Positions 1 to 11,070 of a stretch of DNA of 64,000 nt are shown piece after piece (the first letter of the stretch is position 1; each line of letters begins with the position of its first letter). The stretch is from Oscheius dolichura (Eukaryota > Nematoda > Chromadorea > Rhabditida > Rhabditidae), in NCBI GenBank assembly GCA_932521035.1, contig OW051493.1, positions 4,278,001 through 4,342,000 on the forward strand, given 5' to 3'. The translations under genes were made by a program, and so were the position numbers. Under the pieces are notes generated by a model. That model was not told the origin of the DNA. It did not search any database and saw only the letters and a list, made by a program, of their open reading frames with translations.

Positions 1-1321
1 CCGATGTCACCCATCAGGGGTACAGTGGTCGTGAGATTCTGGTGGAACTCCTCGGGGCTGATGTCGATCTGAACAGCCTATGTAGGATGTGGACAAGTAG
101 GCTACCTGGATAATTTTGACATTGGGGTTGAAGCGGGGAGGGAGGCCGAAATGAAGCATCCAGTTGAGACGAGCTCCGATCAGGACAACACAATCCGTCT
201 GCTTCAGTGCAAGCGAACGAGCCGGAGCCACCGATCTGGGAACGATTGAAAAGGAATACCATTGTCGCACCTTGAGTGGAGGTCACTGATGACTCCCTTT
301 CCTCCGGGGGTGGCCAACCAGGGGAGCTTTGTCCGTTGAAGGAAGTTCTGGACCATCAGAGGGCCCCTCTCAGACCAGGCGGCGCCCTTTCCGATGATGA
401 CCAGTGGCTTTTTGGCATCTTTCAGGGCATTCAAAGCAGTGGAAATGACTGACGGGGGAGGGATAGACACCGGCGAAGGAAGCGGGACCTTGGATGCCCA
501 TCTGAAATCCCCGTTGCTCTTCCCACTGGTAATCGCTTACGTGATTGTCTCTGGCTCGCAGGAGGAGAGAACCAAATTGCCGGGAATATCAATATAGACA
601 GCCCCGGGGCGACCGTACATGGCGGCTCGAACAGCCTTCTCCACGTGGTTGGGGATGGCCTGGAGGGATGTCGGCCGACTGACGTGTTTGCAGGAGAGAC
701 GGGCGGACTCCACCTGGGGCCACTCCTGAAATAACGAGCCTTCGAGCCTCGTGAGGTATTAGTCCCACCTGGAAGGCTCCGCGGTTCTCCTGGTCGACAT
801 CAGACGATCCTCCGATACACACTACTGGCCTAGGAGGACGATGCTTACGGGGAGACCGAAACATACCAGCAGTTGACGGTGGCGTTGGCCAGTCCTCCGA
901 TGGCGTGGAGGAGGCCGGGGCCGGAGACGACGAGGCAGGCGACCGGACGACGAGTCAGGTAACCCATGGCTTGGGCTGCATAACAGGCCTAGTATTTTCT
1001 CTTTCTCAACTGATTTGGGATAACATACGGCTTGTTCATTTCGGCATCCGATATACTTGATCCCGTGGCCTTGGGCAGCCATCCCGACTTCAATGATCGG
1101 GAAACCGACCACTCCGAACATGTACTCCACTCCCTGAACGGTAAGACTTTCACCAATCAATTAGACCTTTTCTAATCGATATTTTATCGTCTCTCTTCTC
1201 TTATTTTATACTCTCTTATATACTTTTATAAAAAGCTGTTTACCACGAGAGAACGGGGATATTTAAAAGTTAGACGAACCTGTTGAACAAGGCATTGGGC
1301 AAGCACGCTGGCGCCGTCCAT
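1..1321 (-). CDS. hacl-1: 2-hydroxyacyl-CoA lyase (HACL1), 3' end beyond window
   Basis: Thiamine-diphosphate enzyme that cleaves 2-hydroxyacyl-CoA to formyl-CoA and an aldehyde in peroxisomal alpha-oxidation. Reading leftwards, the first exon starts at 1321 ([14 protein letters not shown]) and joins, after an intron of about 140 nt, to [12 protein letters not shown]. The following exons carry [11 protein letters not shown], with the conserved ThDP-activating Glu, then LVIIGKGAA, the TPGGKGV segment and [16 protein letters not shown], all in the order of animal HACL1. A 35-nt intron lies near 238-272. The gene runs off the left edge before the C-terminal ThDP/Mg-binding half, so cofactor residues there cannot be checked. 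No frameshift was seen. Distinguished from acetolactate synthase by the HACL1-specific [13 protein letters not shown] stretch. Confidence 0.9.
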
Positions 1322-1543
1322 GTCGAAGTGAACTGATAGGGGGGAACAAAGGTCGCAGCCTGAAATGCGTTAATCAGGTGGGTCGAGCCGGAGCCAAGGG
1401 AGGAGGGAAAATAGGCAAAGGTATCTGGGGGAGGACGGGACTGGGGGCCGCGTGGACCCGTTATCGTGGCGGATGTAGTCTAGTGGTGTAGTCTATTTCA
1501 AGAGAACAATACAATTTCACAAAATGTTCATCGTCGGCAATAT

Positions 1544-1989
1544 TTACTTGATGTCTTGCTTGTTCTGGCGGTTCATCTTCAGGGAGACAGTCACCTCGAC
1601 GCCAGTCGCGTCCTCGTCCAGCAGTATCTTGACCACGCCGGCCACCAGTCGACTGAGTCCCTTGACCCGCTCGTCCGTCTCTCCCGGCACCTGCACCGTC
1701 TTCATCGCCGTGGGGCGCATCGACCGGGCTGCGGCGTCGGCCGTCTTCTCCGGGGCTGCGAAGACCGTCACCCGATTCTGAAAAGGAGGCTGTCTCTGGC
1801 AGAATGGAAGTGGCAGACCGCCTTCTTCTTGACATTGAGGAGGTCGGCGGAGTAGGCCGACTCGCTCTGCTCCCACTCGTTGTCCGAACACTGGGCCAGC
1901 GCCTCTCCCTCCAGGCCCTCGTCCGAGGTTTTGATCCGCGTCGACCTCTCTGACTTCGGTGAAGACTGGACCGGCTGCGGCTTGCTCAT
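1544..1989 (-). CDS. Small hydrophilic protein, 134 aa, not recognised
   Basis: Two exons, 1989-1819 and 1777-1544, joined across a 41-nt intron ending TTTTCAG, give an uninterrupted 134-residue reading frame. The N-terminal 50 residues are acidic and Ser/Glu-rich and probably disordered. The C-terminal half (from NRVTVFAAPEK to the end) alternates Val/Leu with charged residues (GLSRLVAGVVKILLDEDATGVEVTVSL), which suggests a small folded alpha/beta domain. No signal peptide or membrane segment. It starts 59 bp from the oppositely oriented LIM gene, so the two may share a promoter. I do not recognise a family. The coherent frame across a clean intron supports a real gene. Confidence 0.6.
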
Positions 1990-2048
1990 CGGGTTGAATG
2001 GTCCCTTCCCTGACCCCCTAATCCCTTCATTTCTGTCCGTCTTCTTCC

Positions 2049-2510
2049 ATGAACCGGTGTGGCCATTGCGAGCGTAAGATCGAGAAGGAGACTGCTCTCT
2101 TTGCCCGTGGCCAGGTGCGCCCCTCTCCCTCCACTAGAGTGAAATAGCCATTCAGCTGTGGCACCTCGATCATTTTTTTTGTTCTCTCTGTGGCTGTCGC
2201 ATCCAGGAGAATGAGAAATTCGAAGAGAGGCACGAGGCCTCGGTCTGTAGCCACTGCCATGTGGATGTGATCCCCTGCGCCGGCTGCCTCTCCCCCATCG
2301 AGGACAAGTTCGTCGAGGTCGGAGGTCGCCACTGGCATCCGACATGTTTCTGCTGTGCTGTGTTCGTCTTCCTCGTAATTAGAAATCGAAAAATTTAGAT
2401 GTCGTCTGCCGTTGAATGACACTTTTGTCGAGAATAGCGGCGGCCTTCCGATGCACAAGAAATGCTACTGGGAATATCAGCTCGTCATGTCTATCGCCCG
2501 CTCCAAATAG
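2049..2510 (+). CDS. Small LIM-domain protein
   Basis: Three exons (2049-2114, 2207-2361, 2399-2510) encode about 110 residues. After an N-terminal CGHC pair and a CSHC pair comes a full LIM zinc-binding module: CAGC, then HPTC, FCCAVC and a terminal HKKC, matching the two-finger spacing (C-x2-C ... H-x2-C-x2-C-x2-C ... C/H-x2-C). The first two Cys pairs may be a degenerate or partial preceding LIM finger. LIM domains bind proteins, often at actin or transcription complexes, but the partner cannot be inferred. The start ATG lies directly before the first Cys pair. A longer N-terminus from a missed upstream exon is possible. AATAAA follows at 2549. Confidence 0.7.
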
Positions 2511-2548
2511 TTATTTCAATTAGTTAAATACTATTTCAAACCTGAAAG

Positions 2549-2554
2549 AATAAA
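2549..2554 (+). terminator. Polyadenylation signal AATAAA of the LIM gene
   Basis: AATAAA lies 39 nt after the LIM-gene stop codon on the same strand. Confidence 0.5.
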
Positions 2555-2794
2555 ATATTCCTTTTCGTTTCTTTTCCTTATTTTACCTCTTTTCACTCTT
2601 TTTCGCCCAACGACATCTCCAAATGACGCGCTACGGTGGGCTGTGATATTTTCGTGATGACAAAAGAGAAGAAGGATTCAACTGTTTCCTTCAGCAGTTG
2701 CTTAGCTATGATTTGGTTCTTTTTCCTATGTTGTTTTACAATCTATTTGTCACATTTTATTTGCTGCATTGATTGTATATCAAGCATAGGTTTC

Positions 2795-2796
2795 AG
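2795..2796 (+). promoter_or_regulatory. Trans-splice-acceptor-like AG before rpt-4
   Basis: TTTCAG followed by AG-ATG; no room for a preceding coding exon. Confidence 0.5.
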
Positions 2797-2798
2797 AG

Positions 2799-4357
2799 AT
2801 GGTTGATCAAACTGCAGCATCATCTAATCCTGTAGAAGACGAGCGTCAAAGAGCATTGACACTTTATCGAAAAAAGCTAGCAGAATGTCGCGAGCTAGAG
2901 GAGCGTCTTAAAGATCTACGCAAAAAGGTAATTTGCTGCCGTATTTGTTCTACGTTAGTATTTAGGAAACTGAACAGCAGAAAGGATTTGATAAATCGGA
3001 AAATGATATCAAGTCTCTACAATCGGTTGGACAGATTGTTGGTGAAGTGCTCAAGCAGCTTAGCGAGGAAAAGTTTATTGTAAAGGTTTTTTAAAATATA
3101 TTTTCTCTACATGTATGTATGTTTAGGCTACCAATGGTCCTCGATATGTAGTTGGGTGCCGGAGATCTATTAACAAAGAAGCGTTAAAGCAAGGTACCCG
3201 CGTAGCTCTTGATATGACTACTCTTACTATCATGTAAAGAATTTAATTTTATTCAAGTAGATTTTATTTAGGAGGCAGCTTCCTCGCGAAGTAGATCCTC
3301 TCGTTTATAAAATGTCACACGAAGATCCCGGAAATATCAGCTATTCTGATGTTGGAGGTCTTTCCGAGCAGATTAGGGAATTAAGAGAGGTAAGAATTTG
3401 TGTTTTTATTAAATTTTGGTGTTTAGGTCGTTGAATTACCATTGATAAATCCCGAGTTATTCCGTCGTGTTGGAATCACTCCTCCTAAAGGATGCCTGCT
3501 TTATGGCCCTCCTGGTACCGGAAAAACTCTGCTGGCTCGTGCGGTAGCCTCACAATTGGATTGTAACTTCTTAAAAGTCGTATCGTCTGCTATAGTAGAT
3601 AAATATATCGGCGAATCCGCAAGGTACGTTTAAAAATGCCCACAACAGTCCCAATTGTAACCTGACATTATCGAACGTTTTAGAATGATTCGTGAAATGT
3701 TTAATTATGCTCGTGATCATCAACCTTGTATCGTGTTTATGGACGAAATTGATGCTATAGGAGGTCGTCGTTTTTCCGAGGGTACTTCGGCAGATCGTGA
3801 GATTCAAAGAACTCTTATGGAGCTTTTAAACCAGTTAGATGGGTTCGATTCTCTTGGAAAAGTCAAGGTATTTAGAACCATTATTTATTTTTTATACCAC
3901 ATTCAGGTTATCATGGCAACAAATAGGCCCGACACTTTGGATCCTGCTCTTTTGCGTCCTGGACGTTTAGATCGTAAAATTGAAATCGCTCTACCAAATG
4001 AACAAAGTCGTCTTGAGGTAGATCAACCGGTTATCTAATATTTTGTTCAAGGTTCTTAAAATACACGCTAATCCTATCACCAAGCATGGAGAAATTGATT
4101 ATGAAGCCATCGTTAAACTATCGGATGGCTTCTCTTGCGCTGATTTAAGGAATGTATGCACAGAAGCAGGTAATTTAAATGCATTTTCATATGTTTTCCA
4201 CGGACTGTCCATTTTAATCCAAAAATATTTCGTTTTAGGCCTTTTTGCTATTCGTGCCGAGCGAGAATATGTCATTGAAGAGGATTTTATGAAGGCCGTA
4301 CGTAAAGTGGGCGATGCGAAACGTTTGGAATCTAAGCTCGATTACAAACCCATTTAA
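2799..4357 (+). CDS. rpt-4: 26S proteasome regulatory ATPase Rpt4 (PSMC6)
   Basis: AAA-ATPase of the base ring of the 19S regulatory particle, which unfolds ubiquitinated substrates into the 20S core. Nine exons: 2799-2927, 2966-3085, 3127-3233, 3272-3389, 3427-3623, 3684-3867, 3907-4017, 4052-4169 and 4239-4357. Introns are mostly 34-41 nt, with two of about 60-70 nt. N-terminal coiled coil, then the OB region ([13 protein letters not shown]), Walker A GPPGTGKT, Walker [16 protein letters not shown], the arginine-finger segment [16 protein letters not shown] and the C-terminal end KLDYKPI. This matches Rpt4 rather than other Rpt subunits (for example [20 protein letters not shown]). All catalytic motifs are intact. 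TTTCAG ends 2 nt before the ATG, an acceptor that suggests trans-splicing. Confidence 0.97.
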
Positions 4358-4652
4358 TCCGGCTCTGGGTACTTTTCTTTACTCGTGTATGTGTCCTCCT
4401 TGTCTAATTTATAAAATATTTTATTACCATCTTGCTTTCCTAGACAATAAGCCGGGAAAGATTGGCAAGAAAACCAGTTTGTCGTCCGCTACAAAGGGTC
4501 AGGTTGTCTGCTGTTGTTTGTTACTTCCATCTGCCTTCAAATACTTTCACTTATGGAAATAGATGCCTATGCCCCGAAAATTAGTCCCGCATATCCCTCC
4601 ATTCATCTTAATAATGACCTTATTTATCAAATGCCACTTTTCCCAGATCGCC

Positions 4653-5287
4653 ATGCACTTCTTCCTGATATTTTTCATACTTTCGGCGCTATTTTCCTCT
4701 TCCCTCGAAAAGGCGGATGAGAGTGCAGATAATGCGGTAGAAGTGAGTTAACTTCAGAGGAAAGCATTCTCAACACGTTTAGTACTCTACACCCCAACCA
4801 CGAACCGTATACCATGTAGAATTCGACGAAAATGGTACCGCCCCGGAAGGGCCGTCTCTGGAGATAATTCCCATTGGATACGTCTGTGATTTCTGCGTCT
4901 CCGTCATTGAAATGTTGAAGTCGATGCAAAAATCTGATAGTAATTTCGAAGAGGTAACAATATACAGTAATTTTTCAAAGAAAATGTTAGACTATGCGAA
5001 AGGACTGCTTAAACCATGCCGAAGCCGGAAAGAAGGAAATATGCGCTTATGTCAATAAGTATGATACGAAACAATAGAATCAGGAACTTGTTTAGAGTGA
5101 ATCTTGAGCGCCTGAGAGAAGGGTCACCTTCACAAATATGTTTGGAGGAAAAGCTTTGCCTTGGTCAGGTGGGCCAACAGCAAAATGGGAAAATAGGGCG
5201 GTACTTCAGCAAAAGTCCACCGAAACTTCTTCTCATCCCGAAAATTCACCACATGCTGAAAAAACTTCAGATCAGGTAAAAAGGTAA
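4653..5287 (+). CDS. Secreted saposin-like (SapB) protein
   Basis: Exons 4653-4742, 4783-4953, 4991-5058, 5096-5168 and 5210-5287. The first exon encodes a hydrophobic signal peptide (MHFFLIFFILSALFSSSLEK). The mature part has six cysteines in saposin-B order: CDFC, then DCLNH, IC-AYV, and IC ... LC, the pattern that makes three disulfides around a five-helix lipid-binding fold. The last two Cys are recovered only by removing a 37-nt intron (5059-5095); reading through it meets a stop at 5075. After the domain comes a short Ser/Glu-rich tail. The 3' end is uncertain: stop at 5287, or at 5370 if one more 43-nt intron is removed. Such proteins act as pore-forming or lipid-handling factors, often in the gut. 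CCCAG lies 6 nt before the ATG. Confidence 0.75.
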
Positions 5288-5531
5288 AGCCTTTAGAGAT
5301 CAGTTGTAGTTTCGCAGTGTGAGCTAACCATATCTAGTTTACCAACTAAACATATGAAGCTGATTTAGGAAATAAAAACAACACGGAGGCCGAAATTATA
5401 CAACACTTTTGTGACTTTGAACCTCGTAGTGGATGATATTGCCAAGTAATATAATTTATTTGATAGCTATATGTACATGTTTTACCCAGTAATAAAATCA
5501 ATATTATTATACAAAAAAATGAAGATCCAAA

Positions 5532-8292
5532 TTAGCATTTTTTTGGAGGCGGGAGAGGAATTCGGCTGTCTAAAGATTATGCATATGTCAAATAAACTAT
5601 GTAGTAACATACTTCCAGTGGTAGCTGTACATAGTCGGCTGCTTTCAGGCCATGAAGATGTAGGCCCACTTCAAAAAACGTATAAAAGGATATTTACAAA
5701 ACGTACTTTAGAGGGGTTGAAAGGCGCGCTGGAGCAGTGGGTATTCTTGTAGATGCAGCGAACTTTTCATCGCCCTGAAAGGATTTTAATAAACAAAAAC
5801 TAATGAAAACCACTTTTTTAGTAGTTTGGGTACTATTGGGAGTTATTTTAACATCTTCGCGTTTTGCAGTGTTTGCAACTGAAGGTTTTGTTGATGCAGA
5901 TAAAGTATGTCGCCGTGCTACTACAGCGCTTGGAGCAGGTTTTGCTGGTGGGGGCCCAGTACGTTGTTGTACTGCTATGGAGCGACGAGTGACCATAGGC
6001 TTAGAGGTGCTTTGCATCTGCAAACAACAAATCAGTATAATATTGGAGAGAAAATGTATTTAAATCTATTACTGAAAAAATAGAAGCTTGCCTTCTCATC
6101 TCTACGTTGTTCATGGTTGACAATTAATATATCTGCTTTTTTTGCAGGAGCCACTTTTTGTACTGGTACAGTAACTATTGGTGGCCTGCGAGGCTGAAGT
6201 AATCTGATTAGTAGAGAGGAAATAGCAAACCTTATCATTGGTCCCATTCTGTGATTGCAATAATCTAGGTTTAGAATTCAAAACCTTTTTCGGGGGGCCT
6301 TTGGGTACTAGTTTCTGTGGAGCATTTGATAGATCGTCATCCTAAATAATGATAATCACGAATTATTAGATCAGAAAACGCACATCTAATTTTTGAGCTG
6401 ACACCGGCACGACTACTGGAGGGCCAACTTCTTTTACGATTTTTTCATAGAATTCCTTGATCTTGCCCATTTTAGTTTTATCGCTAGCAATATCAGACAA
6501 TAACGGCAAAAGAGATTTTTCACCGATGGCCCACATGGCAGCTGCCAGAGCCGAATATGACGCATCTCGCACTTCAGGATCAGATTCAGAGGTATGCTAT
6601 AAGACCATGCCTAAGAATTTAAATTGGCATACCTTAACAAGCAGTGGAACCAAAACTTTTAGGTTTCGTTTAGGCATTGTTGCATTATTGAAGTTCAAGA
6701 AAGCTCTATGAAGAAAAAGGTCTGTTTGTATCTTGATGTGAGGGTTAGTTTTTTCCATAGCGCTCACAATATCGTCTTGCATTAGTTCAAGAGATATCTT
6801 AAAAATGACTATTATAAGAAAATTACAAACATACCGAGCTGTAAACTGAATCAATACACTTTACAAGTGGTTCTCGCAAAACTGCTTTCTTTTCTTTGAA
6901 TTTTTCAAAAATAGCTGGAATAACGGTAAGCGCGTGAGGTGCGAACTAAAATATTAAAATTGTGTTGCACAAAATATATTCTACATTTGTTCTCAAACCA
7001 GCTGCAATTCCATTTAAACATTTAGCAGCTACCGCACACACATTAATATTTGAATCTTTTTCAATGACGGACTTCAGTAAACTGACGATTTCAGCATAAT
7101 GTGATTTAGAATCAAGCTTAGGATGTTTTTCTAATAAATCGAACAGTGCCTAGAAGGGGATTACATAAAATGGTATTGGTCTAACTTGAAAAGCATCCCG
7201 TCTCTCAGTCCATATCTTCGATACTGATGTATTGCGAAAATCTGCCGGAAGTAAACCTAGCACGTCGACAGGATCAAGTAAATCAAACGGATCTGCTTCA
7301 CTAGCCACAGCGGCAATAACCTCTGGAGCTGAGGATGATCCACTTGCCTGAAATAGAATCCTGATAAAGCGGCGAAAATTTTTACCTCATTCTCAGTCAC
7401 TTGTACAGTCTGCTGATTTAAAAGACCATCTGGGCCAACCTCCTTTAGAAACGTTTCATAGTGATCCTTAATTTTGCTCATTTTCATCTGATCTTCTGCG
7501 ATATCTGATAGTAGAGGCATAATGGCTTTCTCGCCAGTAGCACGCATAGCTGAGCCCAGGCATTCATATGCTGCTTCCCGAACTTCTACATCAGAATCGG
7601 CAGTGTGCTGGAAATTACAACAAAATATCACAGTAATATACTATATTACCTTAACCAACATTGGGATAATTCCTTTCAATGCTTTTTTCGGCACAGTAGT
7701 GCTGCCGTACTGTTTAAACGCTCTTGAAAGAAACTTATCCATTTGCGCTTTGATTTGTGGATTAGATTTTCCCATGGCGACAATAACATCATCTAACATA
7801 TGGTCAAGAGAAGTCTGAAGATGAAGAGTTTGACTACCAATACAAAAACACACGGTAGTAAGAATGGCATCGATACATTCGTTTAGCGGTGCTCGCAGAA
7901 TTTGTTTTTTCTCTTTAAACTTTTCGAAGATAACAGGTATTAGAGAAGACGCGTAAGGAGCAAACTGAAAAAAAAAGTCTTACATACAAAAAAATGGCGT
8001 ACTTTTGTTCCAAGTCCAGAAGCAATTCCTTTTAAACAACACGTTGCTACAGCTCCAACGTTTATATTGGTGTCTTTTTCAATTATCGTTTTTAATTGGC
8101 CTACAATTTCTCCATACTGCACATTCGGATCAAGTTCGGAATTAATTTCTAACAAATCTACAAATGCCTAAACCGTCAAAGAGTTATTTGAAAATCGCTT
8201 ATAACCTGAAGTGCATCTTTCCTCTCTGACCATTTTTTAGAGTCCAAGTTTGATTTGAAATTAGGTGGAAGCTGCGCCAGCACATTACTCAT
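5532..8292 (-). CDS. XMAP215/ZYG-9-family TOG-domain protein, short two-TOG form
   Basis: Microtubule polymerase-type protein. From the start at 8292 the product opens with VLAQLPPNFKSNLDSKKWSERKDAL, a TOG start, followed by HEAT repeats (DTNINVGAVATCCLKGIASGLGTKFAP, KFKEKKQILRAPLNECIDAIL, DSDVEVREAAYECLGSAM). A second complete TOG begins near 7250 (VLGLLPADFRN...KIWTERRDAF) and ends near 6380. A basic, Ser/Pro-rich tail (TRRSIAVQQRTGPPP, RRHTLSASTKP) follows and stops at 5532. Both TOGs resemble TOG2 of vertebrate ch-TOG. Animal members usually have three to five TOGs, so this is a short member. Tail exon joins are less certain than the TOG exons. CTAG ends 2 nt before the ATG. Confidence 0.85.
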
Positions 8293-8598
8293 CCCTAGAA
8301 TTATAATATATACTACGAAAGATACAAAAAAGAGGAATAGAAAGATAGTGATCTGTTGAGAGGCAACTATTTCAGATGTCAGAAGTTGGTTGAGACATGC
8401 TGGATGCAAACATGTTAGACAGGCGCAAATTTATGCTATTTAAAACAATTGAAACTACTTCATTTTAAAATTTTTTTATCAAAAACAGCAACAATAAGCC
8501 AAAATGCTGAACAATAAGTATAGCAAATTAACAAACGGAGGCAAAACAAACAAAAGCTTAAGAAAATGAGATTGTTTTTCAGACAAAAGGAGACCATA
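8293..8598. other. Spacer between CCT3 and TOG gene
   Basis: AT-rich 306 bp between two minus-strand genes. No reading frame or RNA structure stands out and no canonical AATAAA is visible on the minus strand. The acceptor-like AG at 8295-8296 immediately precedes the TOG start codon. It could be a promoter or an operon-type spacer. Confidence 0.5.
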
Positions 8599-10780
8599 CT
8601 AATGCGGCATCTCCTGAGTACTTTCATTATTAGCCCTCTTTGTTCCACTGACAATATCATCAATGCGAAGTAACATAACCTGAAAAAAGTTGCTCTACTC
8701 ATTCCTTATGTTAAATTTTAGTTCTACTAGAATGTGAACAGACATACCGATGTTTCGATTGCTGTTTTTAAGACTTGAACACGGACTGCCAAGGGGTCCC
8801 AAATATCATATTTGTTCATATCAACCTAGAAGTAAAGTTAGTTTAAATGAATAAGTTAGCAAACGATTTCGCCAGTTGTTCCATCTATTCCCCAGGTCCA
8901 ATTGTCAGCATTCTGCGCATGCTTAGCTCGTAGAGCGGTAAGTTGTCGAACTGTGCTACCACCACAATTTTGTATCAACGTACGAGGGATAACCTACAAT
9001 TATCGTAAGATTAATAAACAGTTTTATCACCTCTAGAGCGCGTGAAATAGCTTTGTAAGGCCATTGGCGAACTCCATCCATCGTTTTGGCTTTCTCTGTT
9101 ATAGCATGGCCAAGTGCCATTTCGAGAGCTCCACCACCAGGTACAAGTCGGGGATTGATCATGATATTGCGAACAACATGAAGAGAATCTTGCAGATTAC
9201 GTTCAATCTAAATTGGTTACCGTCGTCTTCAAAAAAAGTTGTAAAAACCTCGTTAATAACATCCTTTGACGGCCCGCGGAGACATACGGTACAAGCAGTC
9301 GTTGTAGATGATGTAACATACGTGTAGTATTCATCACCAATTTTTGTAATTTCAAAAAGCTCTGCTTGTGTACCAACGTCCTCTTCGCGCAGATCATCAG
9401 TATCGTTAACAATTCTAGCCCCACAAACTCTAAAACAAAGGTATTACATGGATAACATACTAGTATTTTAAAGACATTTTAATAAAGGTAAAATACCTTG
9501 CAAGACGATTGTTATCGGTTTTCTTCAAACGGCGAATAGCAGTGATACCGGCTTTGACCAAGAAATGTTGAGCCAAATCGGAGATACCCTTCTCGGTAAA
9601 AATCAGATCTGGTTTTACTTTGATGATATCGTCACATTGTTTGCGGATAGCCTCTTCTTCCTAACAATGATGTTTACTTTACAAAGCCAAGAAAACCTGT
9701 TCAAGGATCTTGCTAATATCTTCTTCACGGATAATTTCCAAGCTGGTTTGAGATTCTCCTTTTTTATACTCAAGGTTGCAATCAAGAAGCACAATTCGAG
9801 GATTTTCAATACGGCGTCGCATTTTGGCATGAGTCACATCCTACAATAAAATTAATTCAACAGAATGATTAAATTTACCTTGTTTAATATAACTCCTTTG
9901 ATAACCTTACAATCTTCAATTGTACCACCCGGAATCTTCTCAATCCGGCAGTACCTTTTAATATCAATTTCTTTAACACCGCCTTTGTCAACTCTAATGG
10001 TTTTAACGGCATCCAAAGAGATATTCACAGCAAGATCCATCCATTTGCTAATCATCTTTGTTCCTAAGCAAGATTTTACGACGGTGGCAATCTAAAACAT
10101 AATTTGCAATAGTACAAGCACACAGAAAATGACGAACCTCGGTATCGTTATTGATATCAACGGATTTGCTGAACTTTTCTTCGGCTAGCACTATCATGTC
10201 TTCTAGAGCTTGGCGATAAGCCTTAAAACATATATAAGTTTACTTATGAATATCTAACCCTTATTATGACAGTAGGGTGAATCTTTTGTTCCAGGAAAGG
10301 TTGAGCTTGAGACATTACCTCTCCGGCAAGAACTATTACAGATGTTGTACCGTCACCGGTTTCTTCATCCTAGAGTAATATAACTACGCGTTTCAATATG
10401 AGACTAACCTGCGTGCGGGCAATCTCAATCATGCTCTTAGCTGCAGGATGTTTCACAGTGATTTCTCTAAAATACGTTTATTTTCATTATTGTTTAGAAA
10501 ATAACTGGCTAAAAAATAACCACTTACCGGAGTATAGCATTTCCATCGTTAGTCATAACAATGCCTCCCATAGGATCCATAAGCATTTTGAGCATAGCTC
10601 GCGGTCCAAGACTGGTGCGGATAACATCAGCAATAGTCTTTAAAAGATATATTACAAAGAAACCCGTTATAAACATACCTTACAGGCATTGATGTTTCCC
10701 ACCTGCACCTGATGTCCACTTTCACGTTTAGTACCCTGGCTGAGGATAATAACAGGCTGCTGTCCACCTCCGCGCATCAT
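8599..10780 (-). CDS. cct-3: T-complex chaperonin subunit gamma (CCT3)
   Basis: Subunit of the cytosolic CCT/TRiC ring that folds actin and tubulin. From 10780 the product begins MMRGGGQQPVIILSQ and carries GNINACK, TIADVIRTSLGP, the nucleotide loop DPMGGIVMTNDGNAIL, the catalytic GDGTTSV, the subunit-specific KEIDIKRYCRIEKIPGG, ITAIRRLKKTDNNRLARVCGA, the PGGGALEMALGHA loop and the C-terminal VMLLRIDDIVSG. Eleven or so short exons with 30-60-nt introns. The order and subunit-specific motifs match CCT gamma. It ends shortly after IVSG with a short polar tail, lacking the long tail of vertebrates. Minus-strand TTGCAG ends 6 nt before the start codon (AG at 10787-10788). Confidence 0.96.
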
Positions 10781-10786
10781 TTTTAT

Positions 10787-10788
10787 CT
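10787..10788 (-). promoter_or_regulatory. Trans-splice-acceptor-like AG before cct-3
   Basis: Minus-strand TTGCAG, then ATAAAA and the ATG. Confidence 0.45.
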
Positions 10789-11070
10789 GCAACAAATAAT
10801 TTAGTTTTATGTCTCTCGCATTTTATCAAAGAAGAATACTCTGTAGAAACATATGCAAAGCGGAGAGATGTAACAAAATCAAAAAGAACAGAGGCCTCTG
10901 GAAGAATTTGATTGTTCGCGACGAGACTGAGGCCGTTTTGTTGCGCGCGCAGTGCAAACGAGCCGTCCGTTTTTCGGGTTCCATTTCAATTCAATTTTGT
11001 GTTGCTGGATGCCATTAATCGTATCTTTCTATCACATTTGATATGCAAATATAATCTCTAGTATGATAGT

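Noticed and set aside
5059..5095. In-frame stop after NKYDTKQ as the end of the saposin gene
   Set aside because: Removing a typical 37-nt intron restores the last two conserved cysteines, so the stop is intronic.
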